Assembly: GCA_937923485.1 (NCBI GenBank) | Contig: CALDUE010000135.1 | Span: 1-43,311, forward strand | Length of the DNA stretch: 43,311 nucleotides | Direction: 5' to 3' | From: an uncultured Saprospiraceae bacterium | GTDB lineage: Bacteria > Bacteroidota > Bacteroidia > Chitinophagales > Saprospiraceae | In this document: positions 41,175 through 43,311 of the stretch, piece by piece | Numbering within the stretch: the first letter of the stretch is position 1 | Layout of the letters: every line of letters begins with the position of its first letter | The notes under the pieces: generated by a model | What the model was told of the DNA's origin: nothing | The model's input: the letters and a program-made list of their open reading frames with translations, nothing else | Databases searched by the model: none | Program-made: the position numbers and the translations under genes

Positions 41175-41898
41175 AATAAAACACGCTGATAAGCTGACCG
41201 TAGACATATCGGTTATTGTGCCCTGTATCGACGAGGCGCATCAGATTCCTGCGTTGTTGAGGGTCTTACGCGAGGCGGGAAAAAGATTCGATGGGAATTG
41301 GGAAATCATCATCGTGGACGGTGGTAGCACGGACGGTACGCAAGCGCTTTGTCAAGCTGAACACGGAGTAAAAATGCTCAACACTTCTCCCTCTAGAGCT
41401 GCGCAAATGAATGTTGGCGCGAAAGCTGCGAAGGGCCGCATTCTCTATTTCGTGCACGCAGATACACGTCCACCAATCTCCTGTTTTGAGGATATAAAAT
41501 CTGCAATCCTAGGCGATGCTCAGATGGGTGGTTATGCTTTCGAGATGGACAGTCAGCGCCGAATGCTGGCTTTCAACAGCTACTTGACCACATTTAACGT
41601 TATCGCTACGCGCGGCGGAGATCAGACGCTTTTTATCAACCGAGAGCTCTTTGAAGGACTCGACGGTTTTAGCGAAAGCATGCAGATCATGGAAGAATAC
41701 GACCTGCTAAAACGAGCCAAAAAGAAAGGTGTAGGCTTTACTTTATTGAAAGGCCAAACCATTGTTTCTGCAAGAAAATATGAAGGTCGGTCTTGGTTAA
41801 AGGTTCAATTTGCCAATTCAATCGCGATGGTAAGTTGGCGTTTAGGTGTTGATAGCTCGACGATTAAGAGTCGGTATGCAAGAATGCTAGGTGAGTGA
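41158..41898 (+). CDS. Family 2 glycosyltransferase (TIGR04283-like)
   Basis: A 246-residue GT-A enzyme. Landmarks: I-S-V-I-V-P-C-I-D-E-A-H-Q-I-P-A-L-L, then I-I-I-V-D-G-G-S-T-D-G-T, S-R-A-A-Q-M-N-V-G-A and F-V-H-A-D-T-R-P-P (the D-x-D-like metal site). This order is that of the TIGR04283 transferases. ATG 41158 overlaps the asparaginase stop by 17 bases; a TTG at 41146 is an alternative. The C-terminal part (G-G-D-Q-T-L-F-I-N-R) is also typical. Acceptor sugar unknown. A one-mismatch 14-mer is at 41666. Confidence 0.85.
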   Translation: MTKISEIKHADKLTVDISVIVPCIDEAHQIPALLRVLREAGKRFDGNWEIIIVDGGSTDGTQALCQAEHGVKMLNTSPSRAAQMNVGAKAAKGRILYFVHADTRPPISCFEDIKSAILGDAQMGGYAFEMDSQRRMLAFNSYLTTFNVIATRGGDQTLFINRELFEGLDGFSESMQIMEEYDLLKRAKKKGVGFTLLKGQTIVSARKYEGRSWLKVQFANSIAMVSWRLGVDSSTIKSRYARMLGE

Positions 41899-41920
41899 TA
41901 AAAGTTGATCTTACACGCCG

Positions 41921-42547
41921 ATGAACCCACATATTGAGGAAGAGCTCATACAGCAAGGCTATTACGTCAGTGAGCGCTGGAAGATTAATAATGTCCTAGG
42001 CTTCATACGTCAAGAATTGGAGCAAAAAAGTTATTGGCTGCGTGGGTTTCAGTTGTTGTTAGCTTTCCTACTCTCTATGGGCATTGCTTTCGCCTACATA
42101 GATATATCTCGAGGGGCAGCTTGGTTTTATGACGTACTCTTGCCACTTGGCTTTGGGCTCTTAGCGATGCTCGTCATGGTCATCCCGCATGAGATTATCC
42201 ATGGCATTGCCTATAAAATGACGGGTGCTCAAAAGGTGATTTATGGAGCTGATTGGAAGCAAATGGTATTTCATGCTTCGGCGCCCTACCATCCGATCAA
42301 TTTCAAAGAGATGCTACTTGTGGCGCTTGCACCTTTCGTGGTGATTACGTCCCTTTTGGTCATTGGCCTCTCTACTGCTAGCGGCAGTTGGTGGTGGGCT
42401 TTTTACGGCTTGCTCCTAATACATACCCAGGGTTGCTTCGGCGATTTTGCAATGGTCAATTTTTTCGCAAGACAGTCGAGGCCTTATGATTGGGTGACGT
42501 TTGATGATTCGGGGAAGGAAGCTTTTGTTATGCTTACGAGGGAATAG
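41921..42547 (+). CDS. DUF3267 membrane protein, putative zinc metallopeptidase
   Basis: A 208-residue protein with about four membrane segments (roughly 40-62, 65-88, 125-148, 152-172). An H-E-I-I-H motif (H90, E91, H94) lies at the end of the second, within P-H-E-I-I-H-G-I-A-Y-K. HExxH inside a membrane helix is the mark of site-2-protease-like or DUF3267 zincins. The third ligand cannot be assigned with confidence. It follows the glycosyltransferase by 22 bases, so the three genes from 40134 may be one transcript. Confidence 0.8.
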   Translation: MNPHIEEELIQQGYYVSERWKINNVLGFIRQELEQKSYWLRGFQLLLAFLLSMGIAFAYIDISRGAAWFYDVLLPLGFGLLAMLVMVIPHEIIHGIAYKMTGAQKVIYGADWKQMVFHASAPYHPINFKEMLLVALAPFVVITSLLVIGLSTASGSWWWAFYGLLLIHTQGCFGDFAMVNFFARQSRPYDWVTFDDSGKEAFVMLTRE

Positions 42548-42548
42548 T

Positions 42549-42608
42549 CAATTGTCAGTTGATAATTGATAATGCCGAGATGTTTAGCTCGCCTTCGGCT
42601 CATTTTAA
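42549..42608. repeat. CAATTG palindromes and 39-nt core element, copy C
   Basis: Starts two bases after the DUF3267 stop with CAATTGTCAGTTGATAATTG, then the core at 42570-42608. It is followed near 42648 by ATTTTGAATTTTGAAT. Confidence 0.8.
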
Positions 42609-42725
42609 TGGGAATTTTTAATTTTTTTTCGCGACTACGTCTCTCAAATTTTGAATTTTGAATAGTGACGGGTTGCTCGCTTACGCTCGTGAGTTGTTGC
42701 GAACGGGTGGAGTGAAGGGAAGAAG

Positions 42726-42758
42726 CAAAAAAAAACGCGGCGTGGTTAGCGTCGCGTT
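42726..42758 (-). terminator. Minus-strand terminator-like hairpin downstream of tmRNA
   Basis: On the minus strand, a nine-pair stem AACGCGACG / CGCCGCGTT with a seven-base loop runs into nine T. It lies about 180 bases beyond the tmRNA 3' end and could end its precursor. Confidence 0.55.
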
Positions 42759-42770
42759 ATTCAGGAAAAT

Positions 42771-42930
42771 TGGTAGTTGTCAATTGGTAGTTGCTAATGT
42801 CGAGATGTTTAGCTCGCCTTCGGCTCATTTTAACGCAAGTGGTTCACGTCCCTAAAGAGCATTTCTACTAGCACATTATCAATTGCCAATTACCTGATTA
42901 TCAATTAATTGCCAAGGCTGCGCCTTGACA
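42771..42930. repeat. 39-nt core element, copy D, with CAATTG-rich flanks
   Basis: The core at 42795-42833 differs from copy C at one base. After it, GGTTCACGTCCCTAA and GCATT echo the GGCTTGCGTCCCTAAGGCATT block of the ruvB tandem array, linking the two repeat types. Then CAATTGCC / GGCAATTG-like words continue to the tmRNA. The 42548-42934 gap holds only repeats and one terminator-like hairpin. Confidence 0.75.
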
Positions 42931-42934
42931 ATTG

Positions 42935-43309
42935 TGGAGCCGGCGGGAGTCGAACCCGCGTCCAGCTGAAGCACCGAGGAGCCTTCTACATGTTTAGTCC
43001 GAACTTAAATTTTCGAGCACGGGCGAGGAGTTCAGTCAGCCCTATACCTGTGCCTTAGAACCTTTATTTCGCGACTCGGACGGTTCAGTCCCTAGTCGCT
43101 AACCTGAAAGTTGGTGAAGGATAATGCGATAATGTATCAGGTGTCAACCTCAAGATCCTACGGCTAGGCTAATCGTGGATTAGGCTGCCATTGCATAGCT
43201 GGTATTGCCATGTAAAAAAGTTGTGTAGCCAGTTGATAACGGAGATAAGTTACATACTCCGACATGCTTACTAAACGATCAACTCCCCTGTCGAGTCCGT
43301 TACGGCCCC
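42935..43309 (-). ncRNA. ssrA: tmRNA (SsrA)
   Basis: Both tRNA-like ends are present on the minus strand. The 5' GGGGCCG (from 43309) pairs with the 3' CGGCTCC (to 42936), discriminator A at 42935; CCA is not encoded. The T-arm is GGTTCGACTCC. The tag reading frame ends GGC AAT ACC AGC TAT GCA ATG GCA GCC TAA (43209-43180), giving the proteolysis tag G-N-T-S-Y-A-M-A-A with the usual hydrophobic A-x-A-A-like end. tmRNA rescues ribosomes stalled on broken mRNAs and tags the products for degradation. The promoter lies outside the window. Confidence 0.95.
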
Positions 43310-43311
43310 AT

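Noticed and set aside
42658-42855. 65-residue ORF in the gap before tmRNA
   Set aside because: It runs through repeat DNA and a terminator hairpin, and its composition is that of the repeats.

Overview
The window is chromosomal DNA of a member of the Bacteroidota, probably a marine or environmental flavobacteria-like lineage. Three things point there. Two secreted proteins end in type IX secretion (T9SS) type A sorting domains. Promoter-like sites match the Bacteroidota -7 element (TAnnTTTG). Several genes belong to Bacteroidota-typical families (DUF6794, DUF3467, 7TMR-DISM hybrid kinase, CRTAC1-like FG-GAP lipoprotein). Genus cannot be decided from this sequence. No prophage, insertion sequence, CRISPR array or defence cluster is visible. 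It is mostly housekeeping DNA with one accessory-looking patch and an unusual load of small repeats.

Layout. 1-858: 3' end of an LptF/LptG permease gene. 1015-3774: an AT-rich pair, an unknown lipoprotein preceded by a tetranucleotide repeat tract, and a beta-helix T9SS protein. 3799-15760: DUF4442 protein, ornithine aminotransferase, hybrid histidine kinase, subtilisin-like lipoprotein, a small membrane protein, a T9SS-exported vanadium-haloperoxidase-type enzyme, a VWA protein, a 437-base gap filled with structured hairpin repeats, and FabH. 15764-25812: large FG-GAP/ASPIC lipoprotein, DUF6794 protein, topoisomerase I, DUF3467 protein, a 59-bp tandem array, RuvB and isocitrate dehydrogenase. 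25813-31089: a decayed ORF, an A-type Fe-S carrier, a small membrane protein, DnaA, tRNA-Ser and tRNA-Pro, and MscS. 31220-34058: an envelope/stress-like trio (YtxH, holin-like, unknown) and an aldehyde dehydrogenase. 34092-43309: a DnaQ-fold exonuclease coupled to a cNMP/CBS/nucleotidyltransferase protein, sialate O-acetylesterase, ProC, isoaspartyl peptidase, a glycosyltransferase, a DUF3267 putative zinc peptidase, and tmRNA on the minus strand.

How the genes relate. Most are single transcription units. Clear couplings are the lipoprotein/beta-helix pair (14-base overlap), the exonuclease/DUF294 pair (4-base overlap) and the asparaginase/glycosyltransferase pair (17-base overlap). Ornithine aminotransferase and ProC both act at pyrroline-5-carboxylate but lie 34 kb apart. 

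The most interesting signals are at DNA level. (i) A 14-mer, GCTTTCGCCAAAAC, occurs exactly ten times in both orientations, in three reading-frame registers and in intergenic DNA. (ii) A CCTY tetramer tract sits between an ATG and the signal-peptide core of a lipoprotein, out of frame as read, like a phase-variation switch. (iii) A family of 34-nt hairpins has a fixed 7-5-6-3-6-7 architecture and compensatory base changes. (iv) A 39-nt core element recurs in three intergenic regions, one copy next to a tandem array behind ruvB.
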